From assembly GCA_025350565.1 (NCBI GenBank), contig JANXXO010000060.1, positions 1 to 64,000 of the forward strand: a stretch of 64,000 nt of DNA, read 5' to 3'. The stretch's first letter is position 1; each line of letters begins with the position of its first letter. The notes under the pieces were generated by a model, which saw only the letters and a program-made list of their open reading frames with translations, searched no databases and was not told the DNA's origin. Shown here one piece after another: positions 55,567 to 64,000 of the stretch. Position numbers and translations under genes: made by a program. This stretch comes from Acidimicrobiaceae bacterium (GTDB lineage: Bacteria > Actinomycetota > Acidimicrobiia > Acidimicrobiales > RAAP-2).

Positions 55567-57705
55567 ATGGCAACCGACGACCGCGCGAAGGCCCTGGACG
55601 CCGCTCTCGGCCAGATTGAGAAGCAGTTCGGTAAGGGTTCGATCATGCGCATGGGCGAGAACCTGCACATGAACATCGAGTCGATTCCGACCGGCGCCCT
55701 CGCTCTCGATATGGCCCTCGGTATCGGTGGGTTGCCCCGCGGACGCATCGTCGAGCTCTACGGTCCCGAGTCGTCGGGTAAATCCACCCTCGCCATGCAC
55801 GTCGTCGCCGAAGCCCAACGCAACGGTGGGGTCTGCGCCTACATCGACGCCGAGCACGCCATGGACCCGGTCTACGCGCGCGCTATTGGGGTGAACGTCG
55901 ACGACCTCTTGATCTCCCAACCAGACACCGGTGAGCAGGCGCTTGAAATTACCGACATGCTGATTCGCTCCGGTGCGCTCGACGTGATCATCATCGACTC
56001 GGTCGCCGCCCTCACGCCGCGAGCCGAGATCGAGGGTGACATGGGCGACACCCACGTTGGTTTGCAGGCCCGTCTCATGAGCCAGGCGCTTCGCAAGTTG
56101 ACCGGTGGACTTTCCAAGTCCAACACCGTCGCCGTCTTCATCAACCAGCTCCGCGAAAAAATCGGCGTGATTTACGGATGTTTTTCATATGACTCTCGAG
56201 TGATGTTGGCTGACGGAACGACCGAGAAAATTGGCAAGATCGTCAATCAGCGGATGCCAGTCGAGGTCCTTTCGTATGACGCCACCCTCGGCGCCGTGGT
56301 CCCCAAGCGCGTCGTTAACTGGTTCGACAACGGTGTCACCGACGAGTTCTTGCAGTTCACCGTCGCCAAACCCGTGAAGAACGGCCGCGCGCAGTTCGGC
56401 TGCACGCCCAATCACCTCATCCGCACGCCTAGCGGATGGGTGGAAGCCGGAAAACTGAAGACCGGCGATCAGGTACTGCAAGCACTCCCGCACTATCTTT
56501 CGGACTTTCAATGGACCGCCCTTAAAGGCACGCTCATGGGGGACGGGGCCGTGTCACCGACCAGAAGTGGACGCGGTGCTCGCTACCGCTATACCCACGG
56601 CGAAAAGCAGGCCGACTACGCCGAATGGAAGGCGTCGCTGTTCGCCAATATTGATTCCCGTCGGCACGTCCGTGAGGACGGCGTCGTGACCTACGACTTC
56701 ACGCCCATGCCGGAACTGGCCGACCTGCGCAGAGAGGTCTATCAAGGCGCCAAGAAGTCATTCAATGAGGACTTCTTGAAAGCCTTGACTCCCTTGTCTC
56801 TGGCGCTCTGGTACATGGATGACGCAGACTTTACGATTCGCTCCAAGGCCGAGCAGCGCACCCAAGTTCTGACCGGACGCTCAGTGATCTGTGTGGAAGC
56901 AATGGAGGTTGCTACCCAGAAGAGGCTCGTGGACTATCTGAAGGACACGTGGGGAATTGCCTCAACGTTGAAATCGAGCGGAACATCGAAGAAGGCAACG
57001 CTGGTCTTCGACAACGCGAACACCGCGAAACTGCACGCGCTGATCGCGCCGTACGTGCACCCGAGCATGGAGTACAAACTCTTGCCCGCTTTTCGGGGCC
57101 GATTCAACGTCGAACCGATCACCACGCCCATGCGATACGAACTGGTGGCGATGCCGGTCACTGACATTCACGCGAAGCCCCAGACGCGCTCCATGCACCG
57201 TTTCGATATTGAAGTGGAAGATAGCCACAACTACTTCGTTGACGGCGTCGTCGTCCACAACTCGCCGGAGGTGACCCCCGGGGGCCGTGCGCTCAAGTTC
57301 TACGCCTCGGTTCGTCTCGATATCCGACGCATTGAAACCATCAAGGACGGCACCGACGTGGTGGGCAACCGTACGCGAGTGAAGGTCGTGAAGAATAAGT
57401 GCGCCGCGCCCTTTAAGCAGGCGGAGTTCGACATCATGTACGGTCAGGGCATTAGCCGAGAAGGTTCCGTCCTCGACGTCGCCGTCGAACTGGGATTCGT
57501 GAAAAAAGCTGGCGCCTGGTTCACGTACGAAGGTGAGCAGATGGGCCAGGGGCGCGAGAACGTGAAGGCGTTCCTGCGTGAGAATCCTCAGACGATGGCC
57601 GAAATCGATGGTCGGGTGCGTGAGCACATGGCGAACGCGCTGCTGCCCGACGTGCTCGGTACCGAAGTCGCCATCGACATCGATACGCCGATCTCTCTCG
57701 ACTAA
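55567..57705 (+). CDS. recA: Recombinase RecA precursor containing an intein
   Basis: A DNA strand-exchange and SOS co-protease precursor of 712 residues. The N-extein (residues 1-204) has Walker [10 protein letters not shown] and Walker [11 protein letters not shown], and runs to [13 protein letters not shown]. The C-extein (147 residues) resumes [20 protein letters not shown] and includes [18 protein letters not shown]. Together the exteins make 351 residues, the normal RecA size. The start ATG 55567 has GGAG upstream; in-frame ATGs further up lie beyond the LexA box side and are unlikely. Active RecA requires protein splicing. No recX follows. Confidence 0.95.
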   Translation: MATDDRAKALDAALGQIEKQFGKGSIMRMGENLHMNIESIPTGALALDMALGIGGLPRGRIVELYGPESSGKSTLAMHVVAEAQRNGGVCAYIDAEHAMDPVYARAIGVNVDDLLISQPDTGEQALEITDMLIRSGALDVIIIDSVAALTPRAEIEGDMGDTHVGLQARLMSQALRKLTGGLSKSNTVAVFINQLREKIGVIYGCFSYDSRVMLADGTTEKIGKIVNQRMPVEVLSYDATLGAVVPKRVVNWFDNGVTDEFLQFTVAKPVKNGRAQFGCTPNHLIRTPSGWVEAGKLKTGDQVLQALPHYLSDFQWTALKGTLMGDGAVSPTRSGRGARYRYTHGEKQADYAEWKASLFANIDSRRHVREDGVVTYDFTPMPELADLRREVYQGAKKSFNEDFLKALTPLSLALWYMDDADFTIRSKAEQRTQVLTGRSVICVEAMEVATQKRLVDYLKDTWGIASTLKSSGTSKKATLVFDNANTAKLHALIAPYVHPSMEYKLLPAFRGRFNVEPITTPMRYELVAMPVTDIHAKPQTRSMHRFDIEVEDSHNYFVDGVVVHNSPEVTPGGRALKFYASVRLDIRRIETIKDGTDVVGNRTRVKVVKNKCAAPFKQAEFDIMYGQGISREGSVLDVAVELGFVKKAGAWFTYEGEQMGQGRENVKAFLRENPQTMAEIDGRVREHMANALLPDVLGTEVAIDIDTPISLD
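56179..57261 (+). mobile_element. RecA intein with LAGLIDADG-type homing endonuclease motifs
   Basis: A 361-residue in-frame insertion between Gly204 and the following Ser of RecA, within the DNA-binding L2 loop. Splicing residues are Cys1 (CFSYDSRVM), block [10 protein letters not shown] (T-x-x-H), penultimate His and terminal Asn (VVVHN) and Ser+1. Block F is [21 protein letters not shown]-like. Two LAGLIDADG-like motifs, [12 protein letters not shown] and [11 protein letters not shown], sit about 90 residues apart. The second has D-A where D-G is usual, so nuclease activity is uncertain. From memory, the site equals that of the M. leprae intein, not that of M. tuberculosis. Confidence 0.94.
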
Positions 57706-57825
57706 CGGTCACACGGGCCTTGGGGTCGCCAGCCTGGGGATAGTTGCGGCGCTGGTGCCGAGCCCTGCTGCGTACTCTCACTTTGAGCGGGCGTTGAGTT
57801 ATTGCGAGCGAGGCGCCGCTGTAGC

Positions 57826-58476
57826 GTGACGCTGGTGAATAACCGAATTCGCTTCCGACAGTTTCTTGGCGCCCGAGTTCGCGCGGTTCGTCGGTACGTC
57901 AATGAAGTGGCGACGGTGGGCCCGTCAGATCCCTACGCCCGCACGTTTCAGTACTTTGGCAAAGGCGCGGCACTCTTGGCCCCTCAGGGCGTCATTTACA
58001 ACGAGCGGTACCTCTCGATTGGCGATGAGGCACTGATAGGTCCCAACGTCTGTTTGACCGCGGGGATCAGTGGGGACCAAACAATGTTGAGTTCGCCCGT
58101 CGTTTCCATTGGCCGAAAGTGCATCATCGGTCGCGGTTCCCACATCATTGGCCATTGGTCCATCGTGCTGGGTGACGAAATCCAAACCGGACCGTACGTG
58201 TACATCACCGATCAAAACCATTCGTACGACGACCCGACGTCGCCGGTGGGATGGCAGCTGCCGTCGGAGGCGGCCGTTCGCATTGGGGCCGGCAGTTGGC
58301 TCGGGGCCAACGTCGTCATTCTTCCCGGTACGGAATTAGGCCGCAACACGGTGGTCGCCGCCGGCGCCGTGGTGCGCGGCACGTTTCCCGATCACGTGGT
58401 TTTGGGCGGCGTGCCCGCCAAGGTGTTGCGCCACTACACCCCGGATGACGGATGGCAACCGGGTCCACCGCAATGA
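57826..58476 (+). CDS. Acyltransferase with left-handed beta-helix (hexapeptide repeats)
   Basis: A 216-residue transferase. Repeats of the [LIV]-G-x4 type run from LSIGDEALIGPNVCLTAGI through VSIGRKCIIGRGSHIIGHWSIVLGDEIQTGPYVYITDQNHSYDD to VRIGAGSWLGANVVILPGTELGRNTVVAAGAVV, followed by GGVPAKVLRHY. The ITDQNHSYDD segment is the WbbJ/colanic-acid acetyltransferase signature, His being the probable catalytic base. The acceptor is unknown, possibly a surface sugar. I chose GTG 57826; TTG 57802 and GTG 57835 are also in frame. Overlaps the MFS gene by 4 bp. Confidence 0.87.
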   Translation: MTLVNNRIRFRQFLGARVRAVRRYVNEVATVGPSDPYARTFQYFGKGAALLAPQGVIYNERYLSIGDEALIGPNVCLTAGISGDQTMLSSPVVSIGRKCIIGRGSHIIGHWSIVLGDEIQTGPYVYITDQNHSYDDPTSPVGWQLPSEAAVRIGAGSWLGANVVILPGTELGRNTVVAAGAVVRGTFPDHVVLGGVPAKVLRHYTPDDGWQPGPPQ

Positions 58477-59753
58477 CGCATCGCAAACTGGGTGTCGATC
58501 TCACGCCGCTACGCGTGTCGAAGCAGTACCGTCGCCTCTACGTCGCCGGGTTCATCACCGCGCTGGGTACACAAGCGACGTATGTGGCCGTGCCCTTTCA
58601 ACTACGACTTCTTACCCACTCGACGCTCGACGTGGGTGCATTGGGTCTCGCCGAAGTGCTGCCGCTGTTGGTCTTCGGTCTCTATGGTGGCATCCTCGCC
58701 GACCGTTTGAATCGGCGGCGACTGATCATCACCATGGAAATCGTGCTCATGCTGTCAACGTTCGTGCTCTTCGCCAACGCGTTGCTCCACCATCCATTGG
58801 CGTGGATCCTCTACCTCAATGCGTTCATGGCCACGGCCGCGGGGAGCCTTCAGCGTCCCAGTATCGAGGCGCTGAATCAGATGTTCGTGCGCCATGACCT
58901 GCAGCGATCCGCGTCCACGTTGGCGAACATTCGAAGCACCACCGCCTCCATCATTGGTCCGGCCTTGGGTGGACTCGCGGCCGTGGCGTTCGGAGCAGGC
59001 AGCGTCTACCTGGCCAATCTGGTGACGTTTTCCGTCTCACTTCTGTTGCTCTATTCCCTGCACGCGACCGCGGCCAGTACCAAACACGAAGGGGGCGACG
59101 TGGCCGCCCTCCGCTCAGGCATCCGTTACGTCAAGTCGCGCCCCGACATCGTCGGTACGTACATCATTGACCTCCTCGCGATGTTGCTCGCCTTCCCCGT
59201 AGCGATGCTGCCGTTCGTGGCCGCCCGATTTCATGACTCGTACGCGTTGTCGCTTCTCTACTGCGGACTGCCCGCCGGTGCGTTGCTGGCCACGCTGACC
59301 TCGTCGTGGTCGCGACGAGTTCATCGTTACGGGCGCGCGATCGTCGTCGCGGCCGCGATCTGGGGCCTCGGTATTGCCCTCTTTGGTTTTTCGACGTCGC
59401 TTTGGTTGGTGTTCCTGGGGCTCGCCATCGGCGGAGGCGCGGACGCGGTGAGTGGCATCTTTCGCCAAACCATGTGGAACGAGTCGATTCCTCCGCAGAT
59501 GCGAGGTCGCATGGCCGGCATGGAAATGATCTCCTACTCGTTGGGACCAACGGCCGGGCAGTTTCGCGCCGGCGTGATGGCGGTGTGGACGACCTTGCGC
59601 TTCTCCTTGACGTTCGGCGGTCTGGCCTGTACCGGTTCGGTCGCTACCGTGGCCGTCGCACTTCCCAAGCTCTGGAGCTTCGACGCACGGACCAACGAAC
59701 ACGTCGCGCAAGTCCGAGCCCTTCGTGCCGGTGAGGATCATTCTGCGTCGTAG
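58473..59753 (+). CDS. MFS transporter (EntS/MFS_3-like exporter)
   Basis: A 426-residue membrane protein with about twelve helices. It begins SKQYRRLYVAGFITALGTQATYVAVPFQL, has the loop 2-3 motif GGILADRLNRRRLII, and the MFS_3 feature RPSIEALNQMFVRHDLQRSASTLANI. This branch holds enterobactin-type and macrolide exporters; the substrate is unknown. ATG 58473 overlaps the acyltransferase stop, so the two are probably co-expressed. Confidence 0.88.
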   Translation: MTHRKLGVDLTPLRVSKQYRRLYVAGFITALGTQATYVAVPFQLRLLTHSTLDVGALGLAEVLPLLVFGLYGGILADRLNRRRLIITMEIVLMLSTFVLFANALLHHPLAWILYLNAFMATAAGSLQRPSIEALNQMFVRHDLQRSASTLANIRSTTASIIGPALGGLAAVAFGAGSVYLANLVTFSVSLLLLYSLHATAASTKHEGGDVAALRSGIRYVKSRPDIVGTYIIDLLAMLLAFPVAMLPFVAARFHDSYALSLLYCGLPAGALLATLTSSWSRRVHRYGRAIVVAAAIWGLGIALFGFSTSLWLVFLGLAIGGGADAVSGIFRQTMWNESIPPQMRGRMAGMEMISYSLGPTAGQFRAGVMAVWTTLRFSLTFGGLACTGSVATVAVALPKLWSFDARTNEHVAQVRALRAGEDHSAS

Positions 59754-59782
59754 CGCGAAGTACGAACATCTACGATGCAGGC

Positions 59783-60964
59783 ATGCCCACGTCAAATTTT
59801 CTCGTTACGGTGAGTGGCCCCGACCGCATCGGGGTCGGGGCGGAACTCTTTGGCGCGTTGACGTCCCTGAGCGAGATCGGCGTGCACATCACCGACGTGG
59901 CCCAGATCACCATTCGAGGGGCGCTCGTGCTCTGCGCCGAAGTCAGTACCGAGAAGTCGATCTCCGTTGGTCGCGTACAAGAGGCCCTGGAAGAACGTGA
60001 CATCGCCAGCGGTGGTATTTCCGCCACCGTCGAAATGGTCACGCCGAGCGACGTTAGCGACGGCCGACGCTTGCTGGTCACCTTTTTGGCGAACCGCATT
60101 GGTGCACCCCAGTTGGCCGCGGTCTTTGGGGCCATTACGAACAGTGCGGCGACCTGCGAACGCATCGTGCACCTCGCGAGCTACCCCGTGGACTGTTACG
60201 AACTCGTCGTTCGAGGCAACGACCACGCAGCGCTGCGCGAAGCCCTCGCCGCCGTGGCGACGGCCAGTGGTCTGGACCTCGCGGTGCAGCGCGCCGGACT
60301 TCATCGAAGGTCGAAGCATCTGGTGGTGATGGACGCCGATTCAACGCTGCTCCAGGACGAAGTCATTGATCTGTTGGCCGATGAGTGCGGATGTGCCGCC
60401 GAGGTCTCGGCCATCACCGAGCTGGCGATGTCGGGTGAAATCGATTTCGCCGAATCGCTTCGACGACGGGTTCGACTCCTCGAAGGACTGCCCGTCTCGG
60501 TACTCGACACCGTGCGTTCCAAACTGCGCCTGACGCCCGGTGCCCATACGCTGCTGCGGACGCTACGACGTCTCGGCTACGTCCCGGCCGTCGTCTCGGG
60601 TGGCTTCGTCGAAGTGCTCGCCCCGTTGATGGCCGAACTACGAGTCGATTATCTCGCGGCGAATCGACTGCAAATCAAAGACGGGAAACTGACCGGTCGA
60701 CTCCTCGGCGAGGTCCTGGACCGACCGGGCAAGGCACGCGCGCTCCAAGGTTTCGCCGCCGAAGTAGGAGTGCCCCTCGAACAGACCGTGGCCGTGGGCG
60801 ACGGCGCCAACGACATCGACATGTTGTCGGTGGCGGGCCTGGGCATTGCCTTTAACGCCAGGCCGCTCGTCCAAGAGCACGCCGATACCGCCCTGACGGT
60901 GCCGTACCTTGATGCCGTGCTCTATTTCTTGGGAATTAGTCGCGAAGAGATCGAAGCAGAGTGA
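59783..60964 (+). CDS. serB: Phosphoserine phosphatase
   Basis: The last step of serine synthesis. The 393-residue protein has two N-terminal ACT domains (about 1-85: LVTVSGPDRIGVGAELFGAL, and 95-170) and a HAD domain. The nucleophile motif is VVMDADSTLLQDEVIDLLAD (Asp near residue 184); motif II SGGFVEVLAPL; motif III with Lys in RPGKARAL; and motif IV VAVGDGANDIDML. Residues and the long ACT form match mycobacterial SerB2, so amino-acid feedback is likely. Its product can feed CysE/CysK. Confidence 0.94.
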   Translation: MPTSNFLVTVSGPDRIGVGAELFGALTSLSEIGVHITDVAQITIRGALVLCAEVSTEKSISVGRVQEALEERDIASGGISATVEMVTPSDVSDGRRLLVTFLANRIGAPQLAAVFGAITNSAATCERIVHLASYPVDCYELVVRGNDHAALREALAAVATASGLDLAVQRAGLHRRSKHLVVMDADSTLLQDEVIDLLADECGCAAEVSAITELAMSGEIDFAESLRRRVRLLEGLPVSVLDTVRSKLRLTPGAHTLLRTLRRLGYVPAVVSGGFVEVLAPLMAELRVDYLAANRLQIKDGKLTGRLLGEVLDRPGKARALQGFAAEVGVPLEQTVAVGDGANDIDMLSVAGLGIAFNARPLVQEHADTALTVPYLDAVLYFLGISREEIEAE

Positions 60965-61009
60965 ACCCTCCGAGCCGTCGTTCGCCCTTCGCAACCCAAC
61001 GTTACGTAG

Positions 61010-61047
61010 TTGACAAGTTGTCTAATCGCGTCGTTACTCGGTAGTAA
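61010..61047 (+). promoter_or_regulatory. Putative promoter and operator of the ferredoxin-P450 operon
   Basis: TTGACA (61010-61015) fits a -35; the expected -10 region is weak (GTTACT at 61033-61038). An inverted repeat GACAA-G-TTGTC (61012-61022) overlaps the -35. A second, TTACT-CGGT-AGTAA (61034-61047), overlaps the probable -10/start region and resembles TetR-type operators. No regulator gene is adjacent. Confidence 0.5.
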
Positions 61048-61077
61048 GGTCTTTTCTCATTAGGACAAGGGGGACCT

Positions 61078-61272
61078 GTGAAAGTACGAATCGACCCTGA
61101 TATTTGTCAAGGACAGGGGCGCTGTTTCTCCATCGCGCCCGGGCTCTTCGGCTTCGACGAACTGGGCAACGGTGTCGTCATCGGTGACGGTACCTTGCAG
61201 GCCGACACGTTGGCGCTGGCGCAGTTGGCCCAAGCGAACTGCCCCGAACACGCGATCTTCATCGAGGAGTAG
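61078..61272 (+). CDS. Ferredoxin, [3Fe-4S] type
   Basis: A 64-residue electron carrier with three cysteines: Cys10 and Cys16 in CQGQGRC and Cys55 in NCPEHAI. The C-x5-C ... C-P pattern with a missing fourth ligand is that of the [3Fe-4S] ferredoxins that deliver electrons to actinobacterial P450s. GTG 61078 follows AAGGGGGA. It precedes two P450 genes by 2 bp and is their likely partner. A ferredoxin reductase is not in the window. Confidence 0.93.
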   Translation: MKVRIDPDICQGQGRCFSIAPGLFGFDELGNGVVIGDGTLQADTLALAQLAQANCPEHAIFIEE

Positions 61273-61274
61273 CA

Positions 61275-62480
61275 GTGACCGACAATCCCGTTAAAGATTT
61301 CGCCACCGATTGGGACCACTCCGATTCCCAGTGGGTCGCAGATCCCTATCCCATCTGGGAAGACCTGCGCGAACGTTGCCCCGTGGCGCACACCGAACGA
61401 TACGGCGGCGGTTGGTTTCCGGCCACGCACGCTGGCGTATCGAAGATTGCGAAGGACACCGATAACTTCACCAGTCGTACGGTCGTCATTGGCAACGGAC
61501 GCCCGACCGAACTCGACTTGCCGGCGCCGATCGGATTGGCGCCACCCATTACCTCGGATCCACCATTTCACGCCATTGCGCGGCGTTTGATTCTGCCGGC
61601 CTTCGCGCCGGGGCCCATCAACGCACTGGAGCCCATGATTCGCGAGTTGTGCATCAAGTTGCTCGACGGACTGGACGGACAGGACGTCGTGAACGCGGGT
61701 TCGAGTTACGCCCGGTACATTCCGCCGAGCGTGATTCGCGGCATGTTGGGATTTCCCGAAGAGGACATCGAACAGTTCCTCGAGTTCGTCCACATCATCC
61801 TTGAAGGGATCGATCACCCGGTCGAAGAGCGCCTCGAAGAGTTCGCCCCGGTCGAGGCGTACTTCACCAAGCAAATTGAAGAACACATGGATAATCCTCG
61901 CGACGACCTCACGAGCTATCTCTTGAACGCCGAACTCGATGGTCAGAACCTCGCGTTGGAGCACGTCTTTGGCACCATGGTCTTGATACTGGTGGCGGGA
62001 ATCGACACCACCTGGTCGGCGATCGGCTCGTCCATTTGGCATTTAGCAAACAACCCCGCGGACCTCGCTCGTTTGGTGAACGAGCCCGAGTTGATGCCGG
62101 TGGCCGTTGAAGAGTTCCTACGCTTTTACGCGCCGGTGACGATGGCGCGCCTGGTGAAGGAAGACATGGAGTACCTGGGCTGTCCAATGAAACAGGACGA
62201 CTGGATCCTCCTCGGCTTCCCGGCCGCCAATCGCGACCCCGACGTCTTCGCGGACGCCGACCGGTTCATCATCGACCGGGCCGAGAACCGCCACGTGGCC
62301 TTCGGCCTGGGCATCCACCGCTGCGCCGGATCGAACCTCGCTCGCTTGGAGTTGCGAATAGCCATCGAGGAGTTCATCAAACGCTTCCCGACGTTCGAAC
62401 TGGCCGACGCCGAGTCGGTGACCTGGGCGCCGGGACAGATCCGCGGCCCGCGCAATCTTCCGATCCGTATTCTGTCGTAA
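61275..62480 (+). CDS. Cytochrome P450 (first of a tandem pair)
   Basis: A 401-residue soluble bacterial P450. The I-helix motif is VAGIDTTWSAIGS, the K-helix ExxR is in EEFLRFYAPVTMARLV, and the heme-Cys loop is FGLGIHRCAGSNLARLE near residue 355. The I-helix acid and threonine for oxygen activation are present. It starts 2 bp after the ferredoxin stop. It is closely related to the next gene (shared segments such as PPITSDPPFHAIARRLILPA). The substrate is unknown. Confidence 0.94.
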   Translation: MTDNPVKDFATDWDHSDSQWVADPYPIWEDLRERCPVAHTERYGGGWFPATHAGVSKIAKDTDNFTSRTVVIGNGRPTELDLPAPIGLAPPITSDPPFHAIARRLILPAFAPGPINALEPMIRELCIKLLDGLDGQDVVNAGSSYARYIPPSVIRGMLGFPEEDIEQFLEFVHIILEGIDHPVEERLEEFAPVEAYFTKQIEEHMDNPRDDLTSYLLNAELDGQNLALEHVFGTMVLILVAGIDTTWSAIGSSIWHLANNPADLARLVNEPELMPVAVEEFLRFYAPVTMARLVKEDMEYLGCPMKQDDWILLGFPAANRDPDVFADADRFIIDRAENRHVAFGLGIHRCAGSNLARLELRIAIEEFIKRFPTFELADAESVTWAPGQIRGPRNLPIRILS

Positions 62481-62523
62481 GAACCACATCAAGCAACTGG
62501 GATCGCGGCGGAGGAATGGGACG

Positions 62524-63732
62524 ATGACGATCAAGGAACCGGTCGAGGACTTCGCCACCGACTGGGATCACACCGACCCTCGATGGGTACGCGATCCTTA
62601 CCCGATCTGGGCGACCCTGCGCGAGACGTGCCCGGTCGCCCACACGGACCGCTACGGCGGTGGCTGGTTCCCGACGACGCACGAGATGGTGTCCTCGATT
62701 GCCAATGACACCGAGCATTTCACCAGTCGAATGGTCGTCGTGACGAACAATAAGTTCCCACCGAACTTCATCCCGGCTCCGATGGGGGGTGCTCCGCCCA
62801 TCACGTCGGACCCGCCGTTTCACGCCATCGCCCGTCGCCTCATCCTTCCGGCGTTCGCGCCCGGTCCGGTCAACGCGCTCGAACCGCAAATTCGCAGCCT
62901 GTGCCGCAAGCACCTCGACGCCATGGCGGGCCACGAGTTCGTCGATGCCGGCACGGGCTACGCGCAGTTCATCCCCCCGGGCGTCATCGCGCAAATGCTG
63001 GGCTTTCCCGCCGAGGACGAGGACATCTTTCGCGAGATCGTGCACTTCATCTTGGACCTGGTCGACCTCGCGCCCGAAGAACGAGGCGAGATGTCCGAGC
63101 CCACTCTGAACTACTTCTCGAACCAAATCGACGATCACCTGGCCAACCCCCGCGACGACCTCACCAGTTATCTGCTGAACGTTGAAGTCGGTGGCAAGAA
63201 GTTGGCTCGCGAACACGTCACCGGCACCATCGTGCTGATCCTGGTCGCCGGCATCGACACCACGTGGTCGGCCATCGGCGCCGCACTCTGGCATTTGGCG
63301 CAACACCCGAGTGACCTGGCGCGACTGGTCAGTGAGCCCGAACTGATGCCGCTCGCCGTGGAAGAGTTTCTGCGCTTCTACGCACCGGTCACCATGGCGC
63401 GACTGGTGAACGACGACTACGAGTTCTTCGGCTGCCCGATGAAGAAGGACGACTGGGTGTTGCTCGGCTTTCCCGCCGCCAACCGCGATCCGGAAGTCTT
63501 CGAAAGGGCCGACACCTTCATCATCGACCGCGAAGTCAATCGTCACGCTGCGTTCGGTCTGGGCATACATCGCTGCGTGGGATCGAACTTGGCGCGATTG
63601 GAACTGCGCGTCGCCCTCGAAGAGTTCATTGTGCGCTTTCCCACCTTCACCTTGGCGAACGACGCCGACGTCACCTGGGCTCCGGGTCAGGTCCGAGGAC
63701 CACGACAGATCCCCATTCGCGTCCTGTCCTAG
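62524..63732 (+). CDS. Cytochrome P450 (second of a tandem pair)
   Basis: A 402-residue P450 with the same motifs: VAGIDTTWSAIGA (I-helix), EEFLRFYAPVTMARLV (ExxR) and FGLGIHRCVGSNLARLE (heme Cys). Long stretches match the preceding gene exactly, while the B-C loop (VVTNNKFPPNFIPAPMGG against VIGNGRPTELDLPAPIG) differs, the part that usually contacts substrate. A tandem duplication with diverging specificity is inferred. Follows GGCGGAGGAA. Confidence 0.94.
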   Translation: MTIKEPVEDFATDWDHTDPRWVRDPYPIWATLRETCPVAHTDRYGGGWFPTTHEMVSSIANDTEHFTSRMVVVTNNKFPPNFIPAPMGGAPPITSDPPFHAIARRLILPAFAPGPVNALEPQIRSLCRKHLDAMAGHEFVDAGTGYAQFIPPGVIAQMLGFPAEDEDIFREIVHFILDLVDLAPEERGEMSEPTLNYFSNQIDDHLANPRDDLTSYLLNVEVGGKKLAREHVTGTIVLILVAGIDTTWSAIGAALWHLAQHPSDLARLVSEPELMPLAVEEFLRFYAPVTMARLVNDDYEFFGCPMKKDDWVLLGFPAANRDPEVFERADTFIIDREVNRHAAFGLGIHRCVGSNLARLELRVALEEFIVRFPTFTLANDADVTWAPGQVRGPRQIPIRVLS

Positions 63733-63738
63733 GGCGAA

Positions 63739-64000
63739 CTACAACCCGAGATTGACGGGCTCTCTGCTCCACAACTCAGCCATCCACGCCTCGATCTCGT
63801 CGGCCTTGCGCGGCAGCGCGGCGGAGAGATTTCGTGCGCCCGTGGCCGTCACCACCACGTCGTCTTCGATACGCACCCCGATACCTCGGTACTCTTCGGG
63901 CACCGTCAGGTCGTTGGCTTGGAAGTAGCAGCCCGGTTCCACCGTCAAGACGTAGCCCTCGAAGAGTTCGCCTTCCGGATAGAGCTCGTTGCGGGCGTTG
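63739..64000 (-). CDS. M24-family metallopeptidase (Xaa-Pro aminopeptidase-like), C-terminal part
   Basis: Only the last 87 residues lie in the window; the gene continues past 64000. The visible part has the final metal ligands of the pita-bread fold: [10 protein letters not shown] (Glu) and [26 protein letters not shown] (Glu in RIEDD). These are typical of PepP/PepQ-type aminopeptidases. It converges on the P450 gene with 6 bp between the stops. Confidence 0.88.
   Translation of the reverse strand, partial: NARNELYPEGELFEGYVLTVEPGCYFQANDLTVPEEYRGIGVRIEDDVVVTATGARNLSAALPRKADEIEAWMAELWSREPVNLGL

Overview
This window is chromosomal DNA of a high-GC actinobacterium, most likely from the class Acidimicrobiia. 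The evidence is a mycothiol-type enzyme (DinB/MDMPI), a mycoredoxin-like domain, HemQ (coproheme route to heme), a GpgS-type glucosyl-3-phosphoglycerate synthase, the actinobacterial gene order thrC-moaD-like-groEL, an actinobacterial LexA box before recA, and Thr-rich (TTTTT) linkers in exported proteins. Genes are dense, often with ATGA start/stop overlaps, and GTG/TTG starts are common. There is no rRNA, CRISPR array or intact mobile element.

Layout. 1-2045: an exported InlB/Flg_new-repeat protein with an OmpA-like tail, an IS3-type transposase remnant and the 3' side of tRNA-Thr; this may be the edge of an island. 2175-8804: LytR_C protein, GpgS, thrC, a MoaD/ThiS-like carrier, groEL (with CIRCE and terminator), hemQ, NUDIX, GNAT. 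8855-15843: mostly single metabolic genes (nitrilase, methyltransferase, VOC, amidase, GNATs) with three decayed loci. 15854-22569: DJ-1/PfpI, cysK-cysE, homospermidine synthase, DipZ-like thiol-redox protein, SPFH protein, with a convergent NfeD-like gene up to 23107. 23174-35043: pirin pseudogene, ClC channel, PaiB-like and GNAT genes, DUF3048, SRPBCC, alpha/beta hydrolase, ureohydrolase, PLP decarboxylase, pheA, hybrid histidine kinase. 35253-37327: an ECF sigma / zinc anti-sigma / mycoredoxin-TrxR operon. 37439-41474: tRNA-Ser(TGA), typA, an unrecognised two-gene pair, small proteins. 41484-46233: two large secreted proteins, one a sedolisin (S53). 46307-50672: DUF4395 and TauE/SafE, NUDIX, an amino-acid ABC transporter. 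50842-57705: tRNA-Ser(GCT), rimO-pgsA-cinA, a serine beta-lactamase-like gene, and recA interrupted by a 361-residue intein. 57826-64000: acyltransferase, MFS exporter, serB, a ferredoxin with two tandem P450s, and the C-terminus of an M24 peptidase.

How the genes work together. Serine and sulfur metabolism recur: SerB, CysE and CysK form a route from phosphoserine to cysteine, with a possible sulfur carrier beside thrC, a DipZ-like thiol-redox protein and the mycoredoxin-TrxR operon. Homospermidine synthase plus an agmatinase-like ureohydrolase suggest polyamine synthesis. The most notable items are the RecA intein with homing-endonuclease motifs, the RsrA-like anti-sigma operon with its mycoredoxin-TrxR fusion, the unrecognised gene pair at 39406-41006, the ferredoxin-P450-P450 cassette, and a cluster of pseudogenes and scars among acetyltransferase-type genes.
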